DNA of 45,034 nt, taken from NCBI GenBank assembly GCA_905250885.1, contig CAJNOQ010000618.1, positions 1 to 45,034 on the forward strand, given 5' to 3'. Made by a program: the position numbers and the translations under genes. The DNA is from Didymodactylos carnosus (taxonomy: Eukaryota; Rotifera; Eurotatoria; Philodinida; Philodinidae). Position 1 is the stretch's first letter. Every line of letters starts with the position of its first letter. The notes beneath the pieces are model-generated. The model had not been told where the DNA came from. It worked only from the letters and a program-made list of their open reading frames with translations, and did not search any database. Positions 35,601-45,034 of the stretch are shown here, piece by piece.

Positions 35601-38600
35601 TTTTATATAATTACAGACATCATTAATAAATATATAAATCTAACAATTAAAAAACTAACGACTAATCATTAAAAAAAATTGTGAAATTTTAATCAAAAAT
35701 AAAAATATAACTTACTTTTCTCTCGTTCATTTTGGCTATTTATATACACATATATTAAAAAAATCTTTTGTTTTCATGATGTGATGTTGTGATTACAATA
35801 AAATTGCTCTAATTACATGGTTTTCCCTTTTAATTGTAGAACTATTCATATTTCTGTTAAGAATACAATAATACTACAATATGATAGTAATATACTTTTC
35901 CTTTCCGTGTTTTTCTTTTTTTCCCTTTTTTCTTCTTCATTTTCAATTAAGCTTGCAGAAATATAGTCCTTTGTCTAAAGAGAAGAAAATATGACAACTT
36001 TGTATGCTGTAATAAAATAGAATTTGATCTTTACATACATCTTTGATCCTATATGAAAGAACGTTTAATATACCTTTTCCTCTTGTCTAGTTTGAAAAAA
36101 ACATGATCTTTTACCTTGTTTATTTCTATTTACTGCTTTTCTTAGATCCTTCTAAAATATCTAGTATTTGATGAAACTATTGAAATAACATTATTTGAAT
36201 GAGAGGATGTCTAGTTCATGCGTATAATTAATTGAACAAGTTTTAGTATTGTGAAATGAAGTATAAGTAGACATTAAAAAGATTCAGTTTTCATTTAAAA
36301 CCGATGTTGTAAGTATACGGTTTGAAGTTATTCTCATTAAAATCTTATAATGATGGCATACATACACATTTTATCCGTCCTTTAGTTCCCGTTGTTGTTA
36401 ATGACATTGAAATTAGTCTATTATCTGGTTGTTAACGAGTATAAATGTTTGCCTTGAAGAATTAATCCGCTTATTATATACTCAGTGGAGGACATGAAAA
36501 GATTAAACCAGGAAGAAGGACTCAAGTTCCAATAATTGGAATGAATTCATTCTATTTTTTTACAGTAAATTTCTCGTGTTCTCATGAGTTAACATTAGAC
36601 TACATCAAAATTTCTGAAAGCAGAGGAGTGTATACTCTTTTTAAGAAGGAAGACTTCTTTCCTCCTAGTAATTTCCTCCACGTGATGCCGTTGTTTATAT
36701 TATAATTTAATTTACTTTCGTGTGCTAAAAACATAGAGTGAAAGATAATGAATAAACTATCAAACATTTGCAATTCTAAATACCATACAAGTAATTTTAA
36801 TTTTATGACTTCGTCTGTACTTTTTTTTTTTTATAGTGACCTAATCTATAGAAATATACAAAAAATATTAACTTGATTGATAGAAAGAAGAAGAAAAAGA
36901 GAAACATATTTGCTTCCAAGCATTCTGTCTTTACCTCTAACGTTATTTGTGTTTTAGCGACTCATAGTCAATATAAAATTTAGATAAAATCGTAAAAGAC
37001 CGTAGGCTTTCTGTACAACTGGCCTCGATTTAATAAAATTTTATTTAAAAAAAAATTAGTTAGAGACTCGATATTTGAAAAATGAATTAATAAATATTCA
37101 AAATTAAATTTGAAAAAAATAAATAAATTATTATTTTTTTTCTAGAAGTGTATCGTTTTAGAAGTGACTTGAATCCAGGAGACGGAATGTTTGTAATTTT
37201 GATTCGCTTTTTAAACTCAGTCATAATTTCATTTTTTATTATGTTAACGAGATAAAATTCATAATATTATAGAATGAGTCTACACACAAAGAACAACAAA
37301 CAGTAAATTATCTAATCCTTTAGTCTGTTCAAAATGTTAATCTAACTTTTATTTTCCTCTTCTTTTTTATTTTCTAATTATTCGTAGTAATGATTAAATA
37401 CAGTTCATCGACATCATTATCATTTCTCCTACATCAATACACATGCACTCTTTGAAAGAACAAGATTTTTACAAGTACACAACCAAGGTGGATATAAATT
37501 AGACAATTTAAATAGTCAATCGTCGTGCGAACGAAGTCCCTATACTTGTCAATTTCGATGTAATGTCATCATATTTTGCCATGTCTTATTTATTATCTAT
37601 TATATACCATCGATAAATTGATTTTATTTTCACTAAAAGAAAACTAAATAATTTTTTCTTCAACCATTTGTGTTATTAAAATTAAAAGTATTGAGATCAG
37701 TTACGACTAATGTTACAGAAATAGATGACAAAACTATTTTTTAATACAATTTTATTAACGGACAGTCAATTCTATATTAAGGCCAAAGTCTTTTATTCTT
37801 ACTTTCATAGAATTTATACGCGAAGAACTTTGGTAATTATCAAAGAAACAAATTTGTATTAAGACACAAAATATGTGGAAGAATTTAAATTTTTTGAAAA
37901 TTTTTTAGTAAAAATAATTCGGTGTAGTGAAAAGTGAATGTCCACTATGCCGTATCACATACAACACAGAGCGACAAAATGAAATCGACCTCGATTCATT
38001 CGCTCTTTTAAGCGCTGAATGAATTCTATCTTGGACACATTGTACAACATATTCATTTGCTGCAGGCAGAAATTGTGTTTGTATGAGCGAAAATAATCAG
38101 GCTCTATTATCATGCCGATCAAAGCTCTTGTTCTCGCCGAAAGTTCATGTAACATGTTTCTGTTAAAAGAAATTTATTCGTTTTAATGTGTGATACTATG
38201 TAAAAACAATATTCAGATGTCTTTTTGTCTTTTCTGTATAAAAGAAAACAAAAAATGATGGGAAAAAAGAATGTGACGAACTAGATAATCAGTTGCATTC
38301 ATTTCTAACAATTAGACAGTGGTATTGTCTAAACGCGTATAATTGCACATAAAAGTGAGATTATACGATGGAATCGAGAAAAAGAAGAAGAACTTGACGA
38401 ACGTCACCTAGAAAACCCACAGGAAAAGCAATAAAGTGCAAGAATTCGTCTTGATACTTAACAAAAAAGTAGGTAATGATGCCGCTGCAACTATATTGTA
38501 AAATCATTATCAAAGTCATATCATGCTAGACATGACAAATATACTTTACAAAGGTGAAATGAAATATGACGGACATTTCTGAAAAATACAACAGTCATGG

Positions 38601-39660
38601 AATACCGAGGCATGTGAAACTTTGCTAAAGATAACAAAATAAGAAGTCCTCGATTAACTAAATGAAAAACAGAATTAATAAATTCTCTGTGAATATTAGA
38701 CGCTTACAAGTACGTGTTCTAGAACTAATTAATTAAATAGACTATTCATTATCGGAGTGATTTATCCCTAATAGCATAATCACCATTTAATCGAATGAAC
38801 CCTTGTTTATTACGGGCCTGAGTATTTGAACTCGACATGCCGAAATCGTATATAAAATAATTTTTTTTGAAATCAATCAGTATTCATTCACTTCAACAGT
38901 AAAAGTCGAATAATAACAAAATTGAAAAAAGTTCTACAGAGTTCAATATTAAGTCTATTATTGTGCATGTTGTTTCACGTTAAAATGTCACATTCAACAA
39001 ATTGAGCATTGTCATTACATTATATTACATTACTATAACATTTGAAATATTTGGAGATATCAGATGATTTACAAGAAAAATGTCGACAAATTCTTGATAA
39101 GTTATCGTGTTTCATAATAATTAATCGACATAAGAAGACGGTATCTGTGGTTTTTCCTTTCGCAAATCAAACAACTAAAACTCACTTGTTTTAACATCAC
39201 GATAAAAAGGGAGAAAACAGAAAAAGAACTTTATATCGATGATATATCAATTACTTTAGTTTCAGATATATATGGAATCCAACTAGAGGTGATTCTAGCC
39301 AAGATGAGTACGATCACTCCAAGGTACACAGTGGTCAGATACCCAATAGCAGTTTCATTGCCAATATTAATGCTTCTTCTTTTCTAAATATTGTACATTT
39401 TTATCTGAGAGTCACATAGCCCATTAGTGCTAATGGAGTGGACGTGAATAAAATACTCTTTCGTTAAGAAAACTAAATTGTATGTTATTGTTCGCATGGT
39501 TGTCAAGGAGAGAGAAGCAAATTGATTATATTAAAACATAGTTGAATGGAATATATGCAGTCACATTGTGTAATCTTTGATGTTGTTGTTTTTGTGAGCA
39601 CGATTTTCTTGAATTTTTACATGTTCGTGTAACTCCGTTAAAAGAGTAGAAAAATTAAAT
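32622..39660. other. Gene-poor spacer upstream of KCNQ1
   Basis: About 7 kb of very AT-rich DNA with no supportable gene apart from the doubtful frame at 37955-38155. Simple repeats include GTT at 34229-34244 and ATT near 35073-35095, plus many poly-A and poly-T runs. It probably includes the KCNQ1 promoter and any 5'-UTR exons. Confidence 0.4.
37955..38155 (-). other. Doubtful 66-codon frame or orphan exon
   Basis: A frame of about 66 codons with noticeably higher GC than its AT-rich surroundings is preceded by an acceptor-like TTTTAACAG on the minus strand. The peptide is mixed in composition, including SARTRALIGMIIEPDYFRSY and a basic helix-like RLKERMNRGRF. I recognise no family and cannot link it to neighbouring exons. 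It could be an exon of an unrecognised gene, a pseudogene fragment or chance. Confidence 0.22.
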
Positions 39661-40062
39661 ATGTTAATTACGAGCTCATCATCACCAGCCATTTTAGATA
39701 GAAAATATCAGGCAATACGTAATGAAGCGCTTAAATCCGGTATTTTGTTGAAAGAAACGGACGAAAAAGTCGAAGAAGTGATTACTAATACTCATATTCT
39801 CAATGCAAAAGCAAATGCTGTTCGAACTGGTGCTTTTGCCATACACAGTAATCTATTAAAATCTGATAAATTAGCAAAACTTTGTCAATTATCACTAATA
39901 TTATTGACGCTAAGTGGTGCCGTTATAATCATCGTGAAATTGATAATAAATCAAAAAACTGTTGAACATACAAGAATCGTTGAGCCAGCACATTCACTGT
40001 TTCAAACGTCTGAAGAACGAACGGTAGATAAATTACAAAATGTATTTAGAGATCAAAGATAG
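39661..40062 (+). CDS. Small single-pass membrane protein, unknown family
   Basis: A 133-residue single-exon frame encodes an amphipathic, probably helical or coiled-coil N-terminal region (about 12-70, with heptad-like spacing of Leu/Ile/Val and many Lys/Glu). One hydrophobic segment spans about 76-96, followed by a 37-residue polar tail. There is no signal peptide. The helix-then-anchor layout is reminiscent of SNARE-like or small organelle membrane proteins, but I see no diagnostic residue and do not assign a family. The even codon use, ATG in an A-rich context and defined membrane segment support a real gene. It is convergent with the BAF-domain gene, with a 757-bp gap. Confidence 0.55.
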   Translation: MLITSSSSPAILDRKYQAIRNEALKSGILLKETDEKVEEVITNTHILNAKANAVRTGAFAIHSNLLKSDKLAKLCQLSLILLTLSGAVIIIVKLIINQKTVEHTRIVEPAHSLFQTSEERTVDKLQNVFRDQR

Positions 40063-40819
40063 CGTTCTCTATCTTCGGCTACAATAGTAAAGGATGAGTA
40101 AAAGAGATTTTGAACCTTTTTATAAAAACATTATGAACAGCGTCAATCGTAGCACACGCAAGTGTATGCTGCGCTTTTCTCACATGTTTGTGTACTTCTG
40201 ATTGTTCAATGAGCATCCAAGTAATTATAGTCATTTCCAACTAACCCTACTTAAAATTTCAGTGCTGGTATTGGAAAAGTCAAAAATGCTACTAACGTAA
40301 GTAGCATAACTGTATAAAAGGCGATTTAAAGTTTCAATCTTTATTTAAGAATTGGCTTAAGAGTTTGTTTTATTCTAAAAAAATTAATTACGGGGTGATC
40401 TTGCACACAAAGCACTTGAAATATCTTGTCTTAGAAACAACCGTTCTCACTGCACGGCACTTGAGAGATGCAATTAATTCGATAATCTTCGAAAGTAGTT
40501 ATTAGACCAAATGTAGAGAATGCTATCACTCAATTATTTGAGCTACACATACACACTTGCAAACCATGTACTATCTTTTTGCAAACCGGAGGAACTATAC
40601 TGTGCGTCACAAGATAGTTAGTGTGAAGCGATGCACATCAACGTGGGTAGTTTGATTAGTAGATGATTTGTCAGCGTACAGGGTTCGAATACAACATCTC
40701 CAAATATGAGAAGAACAGCGCAGCCGCTACGTGAAAGCTCCATGCAAAAAGACGTCGGCATCCTTATTTACCTTTTAACTATACTGTAGCTTGATAGATA
40801 ATATTTTCTTATACTTTTA
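40063..40819. other. Convergent intergenic spacer
   Basis: No gene seen. A tRNA B-box-like GGTTCGAAT occurs near 40682 without a foldable tRNA around it. The word GTGCGTCACAAG near 40602 also occurs near 18268, hinting at a dispersed repeat. Confidence 0.4.
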
Positions 40820-40821
40820 TT
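40816..40821 (-). terminator. Candidate polyadenylation signal overlapping the BAF-gene stop
   Basis: AATAAA on the minus strand overlaps the TAA stop codon (40820-40822). If it is used, the 3' UTR would be only some 10-30 nt. Confidence 0.35.
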
Positions 40822-43327
40822 AAAGATGAAGCCGGCACCAATCTTTCAGCGCATTGGTACAGAGCCATGCCGAATGACTAGGCAAGGAAGTTTTAGTACA
40901 TAACCACAAAACAAATTTTTTATCGTCTTTTACCATTAGGTAAAAGCCCAATAGACGCCTTGCCGTTAAAAAACCCGAATTAGCTAACAGTTTTGAATAT
41001 TTGATTCCTATTCCTGGTATACATGTTGTCGGTTTGCTACCCATTGGTTCTAAAATAAATAACTGATATTTTGTATTGTGTTGTTGATTTATAAATATTT
41101 CGTCATCATTGATAGAACTAATTGATAAAGTTTTAGGAGATGTCGAAATACTATTGTAGAAGGTGAACGAAGGTGGTAGCTGATGAGGAGCGAAACTACT
41201 ATTGAATAAACCATTATGTCTGTCAATGCATTGTAATGCGTTTATACTACGATCAAGGTTTTTTGTAGATAATTTATTGCACAAAAGTGGCTCTGTTGTT
41301 ACACTTTGTCTCGATTGCCAACTCGTTCTTTGCAATGCAGAGGGTACGAATTCATCATTATCGATGAAATTTTCCTATAACAAATCATGATTGAAATACA
41401 ACAACATGTAAGTCATTCTTTACCATTCTGTGTTTCTGACAAACTTTGTTAAGTTCTTTCCATGTTCCATTTTTTCCTAAGAGATACGCTCGAGTCAATT
41501 CTTTTAAATACAACTCTTCATTAGATGACAATATGCATTCTGTCTGGCCTGCTTGTTGAAGAAACGACTGTAGAAAACATAAACAAATGTCTTCTGGACT
41601 GCGTGTTATTGGTATCTTAGTCGTTGCTGTTGTTGTCGGTACTGGCGGTGACTTTGTCTGATATAGCAAAAAATAGTTTTTATATAAGCATGGTTAAAAC
41701 TTTTTACTTACAGATCGAGCGGAACTCATCGAAGTAACATCAGTTTGAATATTTACTTCTTCGCCAATATCTATCTGGGATTGACAATCTTCATCATTGG
41801 CAGCATTCGGCTTTGTGCTGCTTGTGGTTGATTTACATGATTGAATTTGTGTGTTTGGTGATTTATCTGATTGTTCATTGGTAACATTAACGTGTGTTTC
41901 AACATCTTTAGCTAATGTACGCAGTTCATGACAAAGTCCCAGAATCTTCTCTAATCTCATCAACATATTCTGTGATGTTCGAGTCTTTCTCGTTGGACTT
42001 GTTGTAGTTATTTCACCTTCCAATGGACCTGGATTTGGTTTGTGCTTGATCGATGGTGTAACTGATGTTTCTCTAGCCACTGTAGTGGGACTATTTTCAT
42101 TTGGTAAATAATTGATCTTATTCACCTCCACACACGATTTAGAACAGCATTCAAGTAACTGGCATTCTGCTTCTTGTTGATGAAGTTCAGTCATTATTTT
42201 TTCATGCTCCTTCTTTCCTATAGTTTCCCTGTGTTGTTTTTTCCTCAATTGTATTTCAGAACAGATGCATTCCGGACGACAATTTTCAATGTTTCTTTCC
42301 GCTTTGCGTTTATTACGCTGATCTCTAAAAGACTTGAAACTGAACTATTTCACACGATTTCTATTCTTATCTAGTTCGGATCAGACTATACGAACCGTGA
42401 TTGATCAACACTATCGGACGGTTGATAAATTCGCAAGTTCCTTCTCGATTGACGTCTTTCATTAAAATCTCTTTCTCTATAGATATCCTCATTGTCATTA
42501 TCACACTGTTCTTCTAATCTCAGACCTCGGCGGAGTTTATTCATATTAAAGGCATCAAAAGCGTAAAAACTATTTCGACTATACGTCGGCTGAAAACAGC
42601 CTTGCATCGATGTCAGAAAATAGTCCCGACGCAATTTTTTCTTATGCACCATTATTACTGGTTGCCTATGTGCTTCTGCTTCTGGTAGTACTCGTTGTCG
42701 AAAAGTCATTCCATCATCATTTGGCGCTTGGAATCGCTCTTCTTGAGGTATTACTGCTTGTCGTTCTGGTATATACGCATTTGCTGACACATTACAGTAG
42801 CGATTGAATGTGAAACTGTTCAAAGATGAGGAAGACTTGTCAAAAACAACTGTTTTTCTATTCACTAGTTCTTTACAAGTAGCTGGTAGGCAATCACTAT
42901 AAGTCGTTGTAATTAACGATCCATTATTCAAACACAATGATGTGAACGAAGGATTGCTACTAGTTTGAATCTTGTTCGACTGTAACGCTGATAACCACGA
43001 TGAACATTTGTCTATTCGATAATTATGCTGTTTTGATATAAGGGAATCCACACACGACGAAAATGCATTCCAGTTATTATTATTATTATCATTTGTTTCA
43101 GTTATATCTTTTTGTACAGTGATAATGTCTGGTGTACTTGACACATTTACATGATTCAGAAGAAGAAGAGCAGCTTGCTCAACAACATTTCTTTTTAGAT
43201 TTTCTTTCCATCTTTCGTTTTGACTTTCTAGTTGTGACGTTATCGCTTGACATTCATTATTGTTCGAAACATTCGCTATTTCTTCACGAATAGCCGATTG
43301 CTTAACTTCGTTTGGGCCAAAAATCAT
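40820..43327 (-). CDS. Large protein with C-terminal BAF-like (BANF1) domain, 4 exons
   Basis: The exon model is 42392-43327, 41712-42332, 41424-41657 and 40820-41374, with introns of 59, 54 and 49 nt, giving 781 residues. The first intron has an alternative frame-keeping solution (42325-42395). Residues about 694-781 align end to end with barrier-to-autointegration factor (89 residues): EPMG.KP, the helix-hairpin-helix PGIG (717-720), GF..AR.LLG, the K-D-D and F..WL spacing, and the terminal WC...L. BAF is a dimeric DNA-bridging chromatin protein that binds LEM-domain proteins. No ATG lies upstream of the domain in its own exon, so it must be translated as part of a longer protein. The N-terminal ~690 residues are Ser/Thr/Asn/Gln-rich, with a basic stretch (DQRNKRKAER), a short coiled coil (MLMRLEKILGLCHELRTLAK) and a helical block in exon 3. 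I recognise no other domain. Confidence 0.72.
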
Positions 43328-44083
43328 ATGAATTTTTGAAAAATTCACTAATCAAGAAACATAAATAATTAAGAATAATTAACATTTGAAATTTCGTAAC
43401 ATAGAAGGAAAGTTGGAATAATCTAAATATGATACATTTTCGATTTCATGGTTGCTATGTATGAGTCTTTGATTCTTATTTAACTAGCGAATGAATAGTC
43501 TAAAGCTGTTTGTATGCTTGTCGTTCTAAAAATGTTTGGTGCACCAGGACGATACCTTTAGCCAAAACTCTGAAGTTTTACATTTGGTGCGATCTTCTTG
43601 AATTTTGACTAAATATGATGCACTTCATAAATGTACTAAATCTATATTGCCATATTAATCGAAGTAAAAGAGCATCGACAGTAAAAAGATCGTTTTAACC
43701 CGCTAATTAGTATATTTGAGAGAAGAATGAGTAAGACGAACACTCGGAGTATTTCAGTTTTCAGTGCGAATTGTTTGGTGTGTGAATGCGTTTACGAAGG
43801 CTTTTTCATGAGATCCACAACAAATTCTAAATAACCAGTCCAAATTTTCGATTTTTTCAGGCTTAGTCCAGTTCTAACTCGATTATCTTTGTAAATCAGA
43901 GTGAACTCACAGGAATTAGGCTTTTCTACATAACCATACTTCCCTCTTCAAATCTTCTGTCACGGTATTCTAGATAAACTTTTGGTTAGATACACATACA
44001 ATACGGCATTCACAATTTCAAAATACTGGGTGATGAACAAGAAACAAAAGAAAAACATTAAAAAAATTCGTTCAGGAACATAC
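43328..44083. other. Spacer upstream of the BAF-domain gene
   Basis: No gene seen. A minus-strand acceptor-like TTGATTAG ends just upstream of the chosen ATG (about 43350), so a 5'-UTR intron is possible. The promoter of the minus-strand gene should lie here. Confidence 0.4.
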
Positions 44084-44383
44084 CCTAGTGAATGTACTTG
44101 AGGTCAAGTACTTAGAAAAGTACTTTGATAAGTACTGTCCAGAGTTCCTGGAACATTTTTTGAAGGTAAAAAAGGTACTTGTCAAGTAATTTAACAAATA
44201 TAAGTACTTCATAAAGTATTTGGCAGGTAATCTGATAAGTACTTGCGAAATATATGCAAATATCCGAAGTTCTTCCAAGTATTTGGCACATATTTAATCT
44301 AAAAATGGTTGACAAGTGCTCAACCAAGCACTTTAGAAAATTTTCAAATAGCTAAGTACTTGATCTCAAGTACATTCACTAGG
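44084..44383. mobile_element. MITE-like element with ~31-bp terminal inverted repeats
   Basis: The outer ~31 bases at each side (starting CCTAGTGAATGTACTTGAG and ending in its complement) are reverse complements with one mismatch seen. The 300-bp body is packed with AAGTACTT, AAGTATTT and AAGCACTT variants and can fold extensively. It has no credible coding frame; the overlapping minus-strand frames are repeat by-products. It is related to the copy in KCNQ1 intron 13. No target-site duplication was recognised. Confidence 0.7.
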
Positions 44384-44879
44384 CTGGTTAAAAAATAGCA
44401 TAAAATAGCCTTCTAATTTTTCTTTTATGAGTTAACTTTCGCTTTTGTGAAAAGGTACTTTGAAAGGCGTATATGTGGGAAATTACTTCGCAGGACTGAT
44501 ATGCGTTTTCTTTAAAAAGGTATTACACAAAATGGTGTACGTTTAAAAGAGACATTGAATAAAAAATCGAGGAAATGCATAGTAAACCAAAGAAGATAAA
44601 TATTATTACATAATCCCTTGATATAAAATTATTAAGAACTGAATTAAATGAGAGTTTAAAACTGATTTATTAAAATCAAAATGGCTTAGAGAATGAGAAA
44701 ATAGAGACACACAACCAGAAGATTTTATTAGCGAGAAAGAAAATCGACTCAAATTGTGTTTAAAGTAGTATTTTAAGCAAGACATTAGAACTTCATATAT
44801 TATATAATCAATTTGTAAAATAAATAATATTGTTATTTTAGCGTATGCAAATATCGATAAGAACACTTTTGAATTCTAA
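44384..44879. other. AT-rich spacer near right edge
   Basis: No gene is supportable. It may include an intron or 5' region of the gene that continues beyond the window. Confidence 0.35.
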
Positions 44880-45034
44880 GCTATACCAGATTACAGTTAT
44901 AAGAGTGAAAAATGTAATAAACATATTCAAATTTGGTTAGATGGAGAAAAATTTTCCGAAACAGACACAAAAGAAATAAAAGATCCTAAAATTTTAGAAA
45001 CATTTGTTAATAACTCAATTACTGTTGGATATTT
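44880..45034 (+). CDS. Probable partial exon running off the window
   Basis: From just after an in-frame TAA (44877-44879), one plus-strand frame stays open to the window end with protein-like composition, including KHIQIWLDGEKFSE and DPKILETF. Acceptor candidates are TTCTAAG (near 44879), ACCAG (near 44890) and ATTACAG (near 44897), so the true exon start is uncertain. I do not recognise the family. Confidence 0.4.

Noticed and set aside
40602-40700. Possible tRNA or tRNA-derived SINE (GGTTCGAAT with an upstream TAGTTTGATTAG)
   Set aside because: The spacing between A- and B-box-like words is about 34 nt, too short for a tRNA. The T stem does not pair and no acceptor stem was found.
42174-42807. 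Plus-strand frames opposite the BAF-domain gene
   Set aside because: They are antisense shadows of real minus-strand exons.
44072-44327. Two overlapping minus-strand frames
   Set aside because: Both are translations of the AAGTACTT-rich MITE-like element.
1-45034. CRISPR arrays, bacterial operons, rRNA genes, telomeric repeats, spliced-leader genes
   Set aside because: I looked for spaced direct repeats, rRNA cores, TGTGGG-type telomere runs and a rotifer-like leader sequence and saw none.

Overview
This is an AT-rich (about 30% GC by eye) stretch of an animal nuclear genome. The recognisable genes are metazoan: a NeuroD bHLH factor, a KCNQ1-type potassium channel and a barrier-to-autointegration-factor (BAF) domain. 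They are interrupted by spliceosomal introns mostly 49-90 nt long. Among them sits an intron-bearing gene for phosphonoacetaldehyde hydrolase (PhnX), an enzyme best known from bacteria. Tiny introns, low GC and a bacterial-type metabolic gene in an animal context suggest a bdelloid rotifer (Rotaria- or Adineta-like). That is an inference; no species-specific marker was seen.

Layout: a NeuroD gene lies on the minus strand at 1316-2476, with a 5'-UTR intron or trans-splice acceptor just upstream of its ATG. About 20 kb (2759-23133) without a supportable gene follows. It holds microsatellites, degenerate palindromic-hexamer clusters and three large imperfect inverted repeats (10.5, 14.5-16.0 and 20.8-21.6 kb). 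Next come a single-exon membrane protein (+, 23134-24180), convergent with phnX (-, 24277-25231, 3 exons), and then a complete 14-exon KCNQ1-like channel (-, 26525-32621). The channel's introns carry a MITE-like element and a foldback repeat. A further 7 kb without a clear gene ends at a small membrane protein (+, 39661-40062). After that is a four-exon gene (-, 40820-43327) encoding about 781 residues, with a BAF-like domain as its last ~88 residues. A second MITE-like copy follows at 44084-44383, and a probable partial exon (+) runs off the right edge.

The genes do not form a pathway. The most interesting items are the BAF-domain fusion, the intron-bearing phnX as a probable horizontal acquisition, a channel whose selectivity filter is split between 20- and 27-nt micro-exons, and a set of foldback or palindromic repeats in spacers and introns. 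Splice models were read by eye from GT/AG signals, frame continuity and remembered family sequences. Repeat-arm borders are approximate.
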